This document shows, piece by piece, positions 48,764 to 58,524 of a stretch of DNA of 64,000 nt. Below the pieces are notes generated by a model. The model was not told the DNA's origin. It saw nothing but the letters and a program-made list of their open reading frames with translations, and did not search any database. This DNA is from Ephydatia muelleri (Eukaryota > Porifera > Demospongiae > Spongillida > Spongillidae), in assembly GCA_013339895.1 (NCBI GenBank), contig JABACO010000008.1:3737490-3801489 (forward strand), written 5' to 3'. The first letter of the stretch is position 1; every line of letters starts with the position of its first letter. The position numbers and the translations under genes are program-made.

Positions 48764-51700
48764 ATGTGTGTCAGGATACTGAACATTCTCCTACTGAGCT
48801 ACCCACTATGTGTAACAATACTTCTGCAGTTCATGGCAGCTAGTAAGAGTTTACTTCTACCTTATAGTGATGTGCAAAGTACGAAATATTGTTTTTAATG
48901 CATACAGTACTTCATTTTTAATCATAGACAACTTTATTAACAATGACATATCCATATCTGGAATTTGTAACTGGTTTGCTTTGTTGTTATAAAAATCAAC
49001 TTTGTTAATATGTTGCATTGAAGCAAACAGGTTTCCTTCTTATTGTTGAGGGCATATCAATATTTCTGAACTATAGGTAATTTATTCACTTCCATTTATA
49101 ATATCAGATGCTGTTGGGATTGAGCTCACACCTTCAAAAGATCAATTGTATGTAGCATTTGAGAATGTGAGTGGAAACTGTATATTCACCTGTTCTGGAA
49201 ATGGAGCCCATGTTGTGTGGACTGTGGATGGATATGATACTACTACACCACATGTGGTCAATAAAAGAATAAGTGTACTACCTTCAGTGGTGTCACCAGA
49301 TGGTTGTAATATCACAGCTCGGCTCTTTGTTCCAACCATCAAATCTAATGACAACACTTGTGTAGTCTGCACACTGTTTGATGCATCATATGGAAACCCT
49401 CAGTCAGCTGGTCCAGTGACACTCCTCATTCAAGGTATAATTAAAGTATTCCTAGCAAACTCCATGCACATGCATGTGCACATGTGTTTGTTGAATTTGT
49501 ATCTACAGTATGTGTTTTTATTTTGTCTAGAACAAGTGTGCTAATTTATTTTGTTTCAGGTTTACTTCAATAACTTACCGTGTACGACAATAGTACTAAA
49601 ACATCGTGCTCCATAAATTAGCCCTGGTTGACGTAAATCTTTCTAATACAGTTGTATCATATGGTACAGTTATAATTGGGATTTTTGAAACCTAATGTGT
49701 ACCACATGGTCATTAGTTTTTCTATTGAAAGGATATACATGTAGAATTTCTAACTTTTAGAATGGCTATACATGTAGATTTGATTGAAAGGTGAAATTTC
49801 TAACCAAAATCATGTAACAGTTTGCTCCAATTAAGTTTAATTAATATCACCCAAGAGAGCTAAAGAGTACGAAGGAAAGTAATACAGATTGAAATCTAAT
49901 GTAATAATCATGATAAATATCAGTGCTGATTAGTACTATAATTTTATGGAAGCTTGGATTGGCCGAATCCTCCAATAATTGTAGATCTCTCTATGTCAAA
50001 ATCGCTCGTGGATAGTACAACGAGATCATACACATTGCTGTTGGCCGGACTGAGCGTCCCTATATATGCCATGCTCAGCAATGCCACTTTGTGGTAAATC
50101 AACATGTATATCTAAACTTACCCCTCATAATCTCAATTGCAAGTAGGGTGGTAATGATACCTTGGTAGTTTGGGATGCTACAACTTCATCTTACTGCACT
50201 ATTGCCTCAAGAGGAGCTGGGTTGGTAATGGCAGAGGCAAAATCACAAAAGACTACAAAGCTAGCCTGGCTATAACTTACCAACTCTATCCCAGCAGTGT
50301 TTGAGACACTGGGTGTTATTGATCTTGCTTCAACAGACTGCATAAAGCTACCTGTAACCAAATTTGTAAGTACATGTATATGCACTTAATGCAGAGACGG
50401 TCAGTGGCAATAGAGAAAGGCAATGTGATCTCAGTGCTGGGTTCCATTGGTCCTGCCCTCTATAGTAGATGGTCTGCAGGGTATCTGTTTTCAGATGACT
50501 CTCTTAGTTGCAGCAGCTGCTGCACTAGCTGTTCGGCTTGCTTCATGATTATTTAAAAATGCTATAATATAGATAAATCAAGGTTGTTAGTTTATCCAAA
50601 TTCCCCATGAAATTGGAAAATATCAGGTCAAGCAGTATAAGAGAATTGTTCAGCATAGGTAAAGGCATTCTAGTGGCTATGACTTGGGCACCAAACCTCT
50701 GCTACTTCTAATAATGATATAAACATGTCTTCATCTCCATCTAGGCATATTGGGACCACCAGGCCAACTCACAATAGATGTCGATATCTCAAATAACATG
50801 CTGAGATTGTCCTGGATTGCACCAAAATCTTATGATGTATCTCCTGCTGCAATATTCCACTATGTTCTCACCAACAATGTCAGCAATGTGTCTAAAATCA
50901 TCAACAGCTCATGTGCTCCTTCTATGCCCTGTACTGCTTCACTTGATCTGAGTGATCCTTTGTTGCTAATGAGCCACAACACATCCATTCTGGAATACAA
51001 TGGTACAATTGAGTTTACATATTATGCTGTTAATGGAGCAGGAAATGGAAATACAACTACCTACATTTTGAACATGGTAAAGGCAGTATCAGGTCAGTTA
51101 CTTTAGTGTTTATTTTCAATGCAGAATTCGTTCTAGCTATATTTTTTGTAACATAGATGTGACACATTAATATTACTTAGTTGTCATTTGCAGCACAAGT
51201 GCAAATAATATTTAGTATCATGTATATGGCAAACAAGACCAATTATTAGGCCAATCACAGCGGTTCAATGAGCCCACAAAAGTTTATTATCTTGCATATG
51301 CATACACGAGGCCAAGAGAAAAACCGGTTTGGCCAGTCAATACTATTATGAGAATATGCACTCAACACAACACCTAACTTGCACATACAGCTGTACATTA
51401 CACAGAAAATGAACACTGTACTCCTCACATTGATGCTGTAGCTGCAGTATTATTTTACCAAAATGTATAAGGTCGTCTGTACAAGTTCATTTGTCGTATT
51501 GATATTTGACATTATCTGTCCATAACGTTTTATGCTAAACATATTACAGACTGTAGCCATACATAATCTCATGAATACCACAAAATATCAATATCATGGT
51601 GTTAGTTAACGAAACTGTGCACTATGAAACATGTACGTTACCTAACTACAGCGTTTATCGTGAACATGAAAACACGTGCAACTCCAAGGACAAGCTGGAC

Positions 51701-52094
51701 CATATTAGCACCCTCATCACCTCAAAATGCATCCTTGCCTTCATCTAACAGCGGATCATTGTTAAGTTAGTATGTGTGCAAAATTGCTTGGAGGTGTGTA
51801 GATCAGTCCAGTATCCTGTTTACATATTCAGTTTATGGATCAATCTGTGGAGCATCATTTGTCTTAATAGCCGGGACTCTGGTCTTTTCTGTGACATATG
51901 TGAAGTGTAAGCCTAAAGGTAACTGTCATGGTAGTTGTGCATTGATGTTAAAAAATGTGAACTTTGTATCCATACTACCAGGGAAAGTTATGAACATCCA
52001 AATGAACAGGAATGGCGCATATGATGAGATCAATAAAATGGCTCCTCCTAATAAGGAAATGGAAGCATGTCCAGCATATGGACTAGTACTGTAG
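48764..52094 (+). CDS. Ig-FN3 single-pass receptor with two-tyrosine tail
   Basis: Exons 48764-48842, 49108-49434, 50745-51092, 51802-51918 and 51982-52094 join in consistent phase 1. The start encodes a signal peptide (NILLLSYPLCVTILLQFMAA). Residues about 27-135 form an Ig-like domain with paired cysteines (CIFTC...VVWTVDG...CVVC). The next exon is one fibronectin type III domain (GPPGQLTIDVDI, LRLSWIAP, ITFTYYAVNGAG-like FTYYAVNGAG). Then come a transmembrane helix (ICGASFVLIAGTLVFSVTYV), a basic stop-transfer and a cytoplasmic tail of about 35 residues ending AYGLVL. The tail has YDEI and YGLV. About a dozen N-glycosylation sequons are visible outside. Likely a cell-surface adhesion or recognition protein; ligand unknown. 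One exon per domain with phase 1 junctions is typical of shuffled extracellular modules. Confidence 0.75.
51919..51981 (+). other. 63-bp intron without stop codon
   Basis: GTAACT...CTACCAG splits the tail of the Ig-FN3 receptor just after the stop-transfer sequence. It is a multiple of 3 and open, so retention would add 21 residues between membrane and the tyrosine motifs. It might equally be coding. Confidence 0.5.
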
Positions 52095-52180
52095 TGTGTA
52101 ATCAACACTGGAGAGAGGCTGCCACATTATTGAGTGTGCAACTTTGTATTAGATGCAACACTACACTAGTCCAGGCCGTA

Positions 52181-52749
52181 CAATTGTCTACCGCGGTGTA
52201 CAGATAAAAATTTTATTCACGTTCTGCCAGTTTTACATCACTTTTATATTTGACGGTGCATGCACGTTGTTCAGGTCCTTTGGAGTTTGGCCCGAAATCT
52301 CCAAGCTATAATACTTTTTCTTCGTTCCGTGTCAGCGCGTCAAGGTGAAGCTATTCGATTGCGATACGCGCGTGGTTACTTTAACGTTGGTAACTCAACC
52401 AAACGCGACCTAGCGGGGCTGAAATAACACGTTTAGGATGTTTGAACCGAAATATGATGTTTTATAGACCACTCATTGAAGCACTAGCTCCCAATCCATG
52501 ACTTGTCTACTGGCCCGGCTTATAATATTGTACCTGTATGTTAGTTTAAAAAGTAACCACGCGTATCGCAATCGAATAGCTTCACTTTGACGCGCTGACT
52601 CGGAACGAAGAAAAAGTATTATAGCTTGGAGATTTCGGGCCAAACTCCAAAGGACCTGAACAACGTGCATGCACCATCAAATATAAAAGGGATGTAAAAC
52701 TGGCAGAACGTGAATAAATTTATTATCTGTACACAGCGGTAGACAATTG
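52181..52749. mobile_element. Foldback element with ~205-bp inverted arms
   Basis: The arms at 52181-52385 and about 52546-52749 are near-identical reverse complements. The outermost bases are CAATTGTCTACCGC and GCGGTAGACAATTG. The spacer is about 160 bp and non-coding. It is a large hairpin-forming MITE directly downstream of the Ig-FN3 receptor. Right after it (52750-52790) lies CCCGGG-rich sequence ending in AGACATTAAGAT, as at the right end of the 2331-2755 element. Confidence 0.9.
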
Positions 52750-52799
52750 AACCCCCGGGAGGACGCCCGGTACATTAGACATTAAGATGAACAATCAGC

Positions 52800-54480
52800 A
52801 CCATACAAAGTAATTTCAAAGGCTATGGCTAGAGTACCGGTCCCGAATAATTCACTGCTATAGTACTGGTACCAATATTTCTACGTGAATTTGCAGCAGT
52901 ATAAGCACTAAGGAGGATTTATACGAGTGAATTTCAGTATGATACTTGTACTGCTACCAGCGTTTTAATGTCATGGTACAATTATCCTTGCAAGCTAGAC
53001 CATTCTAAGGATGATGATGATATGCATAAACTGAACTTACTGAAGCAATGACATGGAATAAATAGTATCAAGTACATTTGAGCCTTCTGGAATATACATT
53101 ATACAGTACTTTGATTAATAGACATTTAATTAAATGACATTTTTGTAAAGCGCAAATATGCAAAGGAAAATGCAGTATATGATGAATAAGTTGTCAATAA
53201 GTTGTGCGTGATCTAGAGTTACTTAGCGAGAACATGGTATCCTCTACAAAACCAGTTCGTACTGAGTCAAACACATGTGAAGTGTAAATGTGATAAGATT
53301 TTGAAACTTAATGTGTAAAAACTGAACTATTAATCTCTTCCGTTCCGGGGGTATACAACGTTGGGCCTGAAGTCATACGTCCGATTTTACCGTAGCGTAC
53401 AGCGAATGTGAGGCTTAGGGTAATTTACTTTTGTGTACAATTTGAACATTTAAATCTATTGCTTCAAAATACTGCACTGCCTTAAACATGTGTGGTTTTA
53501 AAGATCTCTGTGTAGTCATCACTTCAACGTTAACCAGACCCTGCTATGTCTTTGCTCTAAATTTAAATTAGCAAAGACTTATATTTTGGTTTGAGACGCA
53601 TACATTGCACTATTAAAAGGGGTGATAATACTATTATTAATGGTTATACGTAGCAGTGAGGAAAAATCCTGTTAGGTGGTTTTGTTTTAACTATATTCAA
53701 TTGCTTTGTGAGTCTAACAGTTATTGTAGCCACCAGCGTCCTATTTGATTGACTACCAAATGTTGGCACCATCCAGTTCAGGATTTTGGGGTTACATGCC
53801 TGTGCCTCGCGAAATAGGTAACATCGGAGATAAAATATCATCACAGGGCAAAATAACATGACGCGCATGGCAATGTGCATGAATTGCCTTCTGGGAAACA
53901 TTTATGTGATGCTTGTAAATCAGCAGGAGTTGCAGCTTACACAGCCTAGTGTTGGAAGCACTTTTCCAATGACCCAAAGTGTCAGGAGTTGGGGTGGGTC
54001 TGTATTCCCCTTGCTGTTGAAATGTACGGCAATTAGGGAATAAATAAGCTCAAAGCACCTACTCATGCCTGATAATTTTTCGGATTTCTGTAATGGCAAA
54101 GAGTCGTGCATCAGCAACAGCTCCACAGAAAATGCCCATCCATTCAAGAATTACTGAAAGGTAATTAACTCTGCATGCAGTCTCCATTGGTTGTTCGGGA
54201 CAGATGGGTAAAAGCCTGCTAGATATTGTTATTAAGTGGTACTGCACCAAACAACGATATGTCCTGGCGCTTGTTACAGGCCAAGCATCCAGCCTGCCCA
54301 CCTCCAGTAACACTAAACAATACTTTGAACCTCTATCACTCAACTCAGCCTTTGACATCCTCCCGATCCTATGACCCTTGCTTAACAGCTCCATCTGTGT
54401 TATAGCGGAAGATAGGTTATAATATTGTAGTAGTTATTAAGTCTGGAAGCAGTCTCAGTTTTCTGTGTCCGTAGCTATTC
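52800..54480. other. No gene seen
   Basis: AT-rich intergenic DNA. The minus ORF at 54394-54059 (111 codons) has no motif I recognise; it may be decayed transposon sequence. Confidence 0.5.
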
Positions 54481-54484
54481 ATCT

Positions 54485-55165
54485 GCAAAATGAGTAGCAG
54501 TAAAGAATGAAACCTTCAAACCCCGTTAATACTATTTACAAAAGTAGCCACAGGCCCAGAAATGACAGCAGTCTTAATCTATTCGTGCCGTGTCCCAAAT
54601 GATTGACGCGATAGTCGATGTAAAGCCAACTTTTTATAACCTCATACCAACACTCCCTGGCTTAGTGCATAGCCCAGTTCTGTCGCAAAATGAGTGCACT
54701 AGAGGATGAAACCTTCAATCCCTGTTAATACTATTTTTAAAAGAAGCTATACGCCCAGAACTGACAGTATTCTATTCGCGCCGTATCCCTAATGATTGAC
54801 GCGAGAGTCGATGTAAAGCCAACGCTTTATAACCTCATACCAACACTCCCTGGCTTAGTGCATAGCCCAGTTCTATCGCAGAATGAGTGCACTAGACGAT
54901 AAAACCTTCAAACCCCGCTAATACTATATACAAAAGTAGCTATACGCCCAGAACTGCCAGTACGGCCTAGTCTATTCGTGCCGTGTCCCTAATGATTGAC
55001 GCGATAGTCGATGTAAAGCGAACGTTTTATAACTTCATACCAACACTCCCTGGCTTAGTCCATAGCCCAGTTCTATCGCAAAATGAGTGTACTAGAGGAT
55101 GAAACCTTCAAACCGCGTTTACACTATTTACAAAAGGAGCTATACGCCCAGAACTGACTGTATGT
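54485..55165. repeat. ~197-bp tandem repeat, about 3.5 copies
   Basis: Units begin at about 54488, 54687, 54880 and 55080, each with AAAATGAGTGCACTAGAGGA (or close), then ATGAAACCTTCAAACCCCGT, GATTGACGCGATAGTCGATG and CCAACACTCCCTGGCTTAGT. Copies differ by several per cent. Not obviously coding. Confidence 0.9.
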
Positions 55166-55527
55166 CTAAAACGCTGTTTCGTGCCACTTTATGTTTTCAA
55201 AGCTAGGGAAAAGGGCCAAACCTATCCAGTTCTATTCAGATTGCTAAGAAGAGCTTATTTACAAAAAAATCAAGGTCAAAAAACGTACAGAACAGTTTTT
55301 GCACGCCCAGAAAGGATTCACATAGCTTCATTTCTCAGTTTTTATTTAAAAAAACCCCGAAGATTCGTTCCAAACACGTTTCTAGACAAGCTTTACCTTT
55401 CATGAATTGGGTGGAATACATTCGAGACTCTACATGATACGGATTTCACCAAAACCAGCTATAAGACATTTTCCCGCCAAACTCAAAAGGTGCTATCCAT
55501 TATAATATTGACGGCGCATAGCCTTCT

Positions 55528-55620
55528 ACACAACCAAAAAGTTACAACATTGTTACAGGATGTAAGCACCGAACGGTATTGGTACGGTCCTGTAACAATG
55601 TTGTAACTTTTTGGTTGTGT
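55528..55620. repeat. Perfect 33-bp inverted repeat
   Basis: The left arm 55528-55560 (ACACAACCAAAAAGTTACAA...) and right arm 55588-55620 are perfect reverse complements around a 27-bp loop. Probably part of a small element. The neighbouring sequence at about 55663-55703 recurs inverted at 58368-58412. Confidence 0.93.
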
Positions 55621-55659
55621 ACCGTAAAATGTATGGCTCACGTGACCCGTTTCCAATCC

Positions 55660-55705
55660 CTCACGGCGGTTTGCTCTCATTGAACGCGTGGAAACTAGGC
55701 CCTAC
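55660..55705 (-). repeat. Dispersed repeat pair member 1
   Basis: Read on the minus strand, CCTAGTTTCCACGCGTTCAATGAGAGCAAACCGCCGTG (two blocks) matches the plus strand at 58368-58412, with the same order and small substitutions. Confidence 0.65.
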
Positions 55706-56779
55706 GCCCCAAAATATTGAAGTGGTTGCGTCGCCCCATAGCAACGAACCTAGCAACCGATGTCCTTTAGAACCAGCTGTGCACGAGGTACATGAAACGT
55801 AATCAACACCTAAAAGCCATACTAGCAGTGACAAACACCTCTGACCTTTATTGTAGGCATAAACCACGTGGCCTGGCGTTGCGAACTGTCGGCTCAGGTT
55901 CTTCGACAGCTATTGACTTACGCACGGTGAACACCGACCGCGTGTGTTCAAAAAACGATAACGACGCTCGGTGACTGAGATGGAACATACCAAAATCACC
56001 ACAGTAAAGTTAGTTGAATGTACTGTCATTTCTTCGTATAGTTTAACGGTAACGAATTTTCTGAAGTAGTTTTCAAGCCTTTGGAAATCCACCATTTTTG
56101 TGTCTTTTGGGGGTGGGCGCAATGAAGTTTGGTTATACATTTGACTTCATGTTAATGTGTATATAGATTGAGCTTGAACTGCATGAATTACATAGCTATA
56201 GTATTCTTGGCTGGAGGGGGGATGGCAGCTACCAATTGTGGCTCAATACTTAGCAAGTGTTCTTTCACTATGCACATCAAGTTCTGCATGCGGTCTTTGA
56301 TAGGAGCAAATGCCAAGCTTGCCAAGTCGATTAAATTTGGCATGGATTGACTCGGCTCCCTGTTCACCTAGGAGGCCAAAGCCAACATGGTTAGTATTTG
56401 ACCACTGCAGAGTATGGTCTCCAATAGGTGCATTTTAATTGGGACTGTTGCCTCAGGATATGTGTCCCGGAAAAAGGCCATGAACTCTTGAATAGCCTAA
56501 TTAGTTGAAATGAAGCATATAGTGAACCCTACATGTACACTGAACGTTTGTTTCCCTACCTGGTGTAGTGTGTGCTGCATCAATGAAGTTCTGATCACAT
56601 ATATTGTGACGTTTTCTATTTAAGGAGAGTGTGGTGATGAACTTTGACACTTGACCGGCTACCTCTCCAGATCAGTGGGGCAGTTTCTCTTGTGCCATCT
56701 TTGATATAGATGTGCACAGAGTCTGGATGTTAGGTACCAGTAAATGTTTAAGTTGCATGAATTAGTCACATACACATGC

Positions 56780-57910
56780 ATAGCACATGTACACTTTATC
56801 TTTAATGCCTTGTGTACATGGTTGCCAATAAATGCCTCCTCCCCCCCCCCCCCAAAATACTGCTGTCGTACACCAAATGATTGCATAGCATTGTCAAGTG
56901 TCTTGTCAAAGGGCACTTCTTTTTCAGAGTACCCTCTTTTCACAGTTACTGTGCATTTCGCCACTTCTGCTTCCTATACTGAACTAACTTGCATACAATT
57001 GCCTTCACAGATTTCTTTTTTTGCAGCAGATTGCTTCAAAAGATCCACAGCAAGAGGGTTTTCCTCTCCATGAACTAAGGCCACATATGTTGCTACCAGC
57101 TGCAACACTTCCTGTGAATGCTGAGCTGTTTCAAGGTCTCCTTGGAGCAATGGAAGCCAACTCAGGTGTAAGTGATGGTAGTCACCAGCCTTAACATCCC
57201 TGCTGCAGTCTGTACAATGTACAAAAACATCCGATAGCAGCAGGAGTATCACACCTGGTGCTGGTCTGACATGGTAGGAAACCAAGGGACCACCCTCAGA
57301 GCAGCAGGAACAGTTCACAGCGCCAGATGCTGCTGTCCACTCCCAGAGGCACTTGGTGCACACCAGTGTACCACACTGCAGTTCCAGTGGCTGTGAGAGG
57401 ATGTTGGAGCTCACTGCACACTTCAGCTCCTTTAGCATCAACTGGTTGTTCATGCTTTCCAAAGGTGGACTAGGCTCATGTAAGAGAACTGGAGGAGGGG
57501 CAATCTTCTCGAGATGATCTGTGAGTAAATTAGGTGTGACGCCTGCCTCACGGCCTCTACCAACTGTTGGCTTCCTCATGTGTCCACTTGAGCATGCACG
57601 GAAGTGCTCACATACCTGAACACCATGATGTCATAGGTTTACTTTTAAAAAGCAAATGTGTACTGTTTACCTTGCATTCTTGATCTGTATGTTTTTGCCA
57701 TTCAAATAGGATCACTGCACATTTGTGATGCACTCCCTTTGTGATGGTCCTCTCCATTGAGAGCTTACAGTGCATGCAGAACATCTCAGGGTGAATGTTG
57801 ACGTCATCCCCAGACGTGTCCATGTCAAAAGCTATTTTCAGCTCAGCTGAGAATGCCTTGCTCTCATAGCTGATACTATTCTTTGCCCTGTACTTCGTTA
57901 TCCTCTGCCC
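56780..57910 (-). pseudogene. Broken gene with RAG1-type RING/zinc N-terminus, transposon-associated family
   Basis: Read on the minus strand. Exon from about 57900 to 57670 gives DDVNIHPEMFCMHC, a Cys/His-rich segment ending TDQECK|GTAAAC. Exon 57615 down to 56976 resumes VCEHFRAC, then a basic linker, then a RING-like cluster: ELKCAVSSNILSQPLELQCG, LVCTKCLWEW, CSCCSEG, and a second zinc pair (HCTDCSRDVKAGDYHHLHL). This order matches proteins, multiplied in cnidarian and sponge genomes, whose start resembles the RAG1 N-terminal zinc region. An in-frame TAG at 56974-56976 interrupts it; the same frame resumes with EVPFDKTLDNAMQSFGVRQQ and FIGNHVHKALK, the usual C-terminal block, around a run of C (G on this strand). 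The long middle part of such proteins is missing. So it is a deleted, stop-containing copy. No DDE catalytic core is visible. Confidence 0.6.
56839..56854. repeat. Poly-C run inside the broken gene
   Basis: A homopolymer that codes for Gly on the minus strand between the QQYF and FIGNH blocks; a likely site of length variation. Confidence 0.85.
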
Positions 57911-58520
57911 ACAAACTTTATATAATCAGGTATACATGTAGGGACAAACCACAACGTATGTCGATTATTCATGGAATTCGCTCAGCTTGTTTGTGGTCAT
58001 AGAAAATTCGTTACCACTTTAGGTTTGCAAAAACGTATAGCCACATGCCTCCTGATCATCGCTGTAGTATGCTTACTTTCCAGTTCAGTCACCAAAGGCC
58101 ACGTCGTCTGATTTAGTAACGCCCCTCTACTAAATACGTGCCGCGTGGCCTTATAAAACGGTACGCGCATGCAAGCTGTGTGGGGTGTCAATTGTGCGCA
58201 TCGACTGGACATGCCAGGAAAGGGGGTGCAGTGTGTTAGTTCGTTGTAATTTTCTAATTTGCTGGTTCTGCTGAGTCATGGTCAGCTTTTAAAACATGGA
58301 TGTCTATAATGAGGCATCATTTTAGAATGTTGTGTTAATACCGTAAATGATCTAATTGTAGACCTAGTTTCCAGCCGCATACAACCGTGAATGAGAGCAA
58401 ACCGCCGTGCACCACATTCAAAAATGAATACGCTTAGCATTCCACAAGCGGCGGGCGTCATAAGCGCGCGTTTAATAGTCATTTGTAAACGTAAGCAAAC
58501 ACAATATAAAAGTTGTTGTG
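57911..58520. other. No gene seen; contains dispersed repeat pair member 2
   Basis: 58368-58412 (CCTAGTTTCCAGCCGCATAC, then GAGAGCAAACCGCCGTG) matches the minus strand of 55660-55705. The remainder is non-coding sequence between the broken gene and the satellite. Confidence 0.5.
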
Positions 58521-58524
58521 AGCT

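Noticed and set aside
50191..50556. Small ORFs between Ig and FN3 exons
   Set aside because: They lie in the intron 49435-50744, whose flanking phases match without them.
54059..54394. 111-codon minus ORF as a gene
   Set aside because: No recognisable motif, splice signals or coding pattern; surrounded by repeats.
55181..55405. Plus ORF with basic sequence
   Set aside because: Runs out of the 197-bp tandem repeat with no domain; likely chance.
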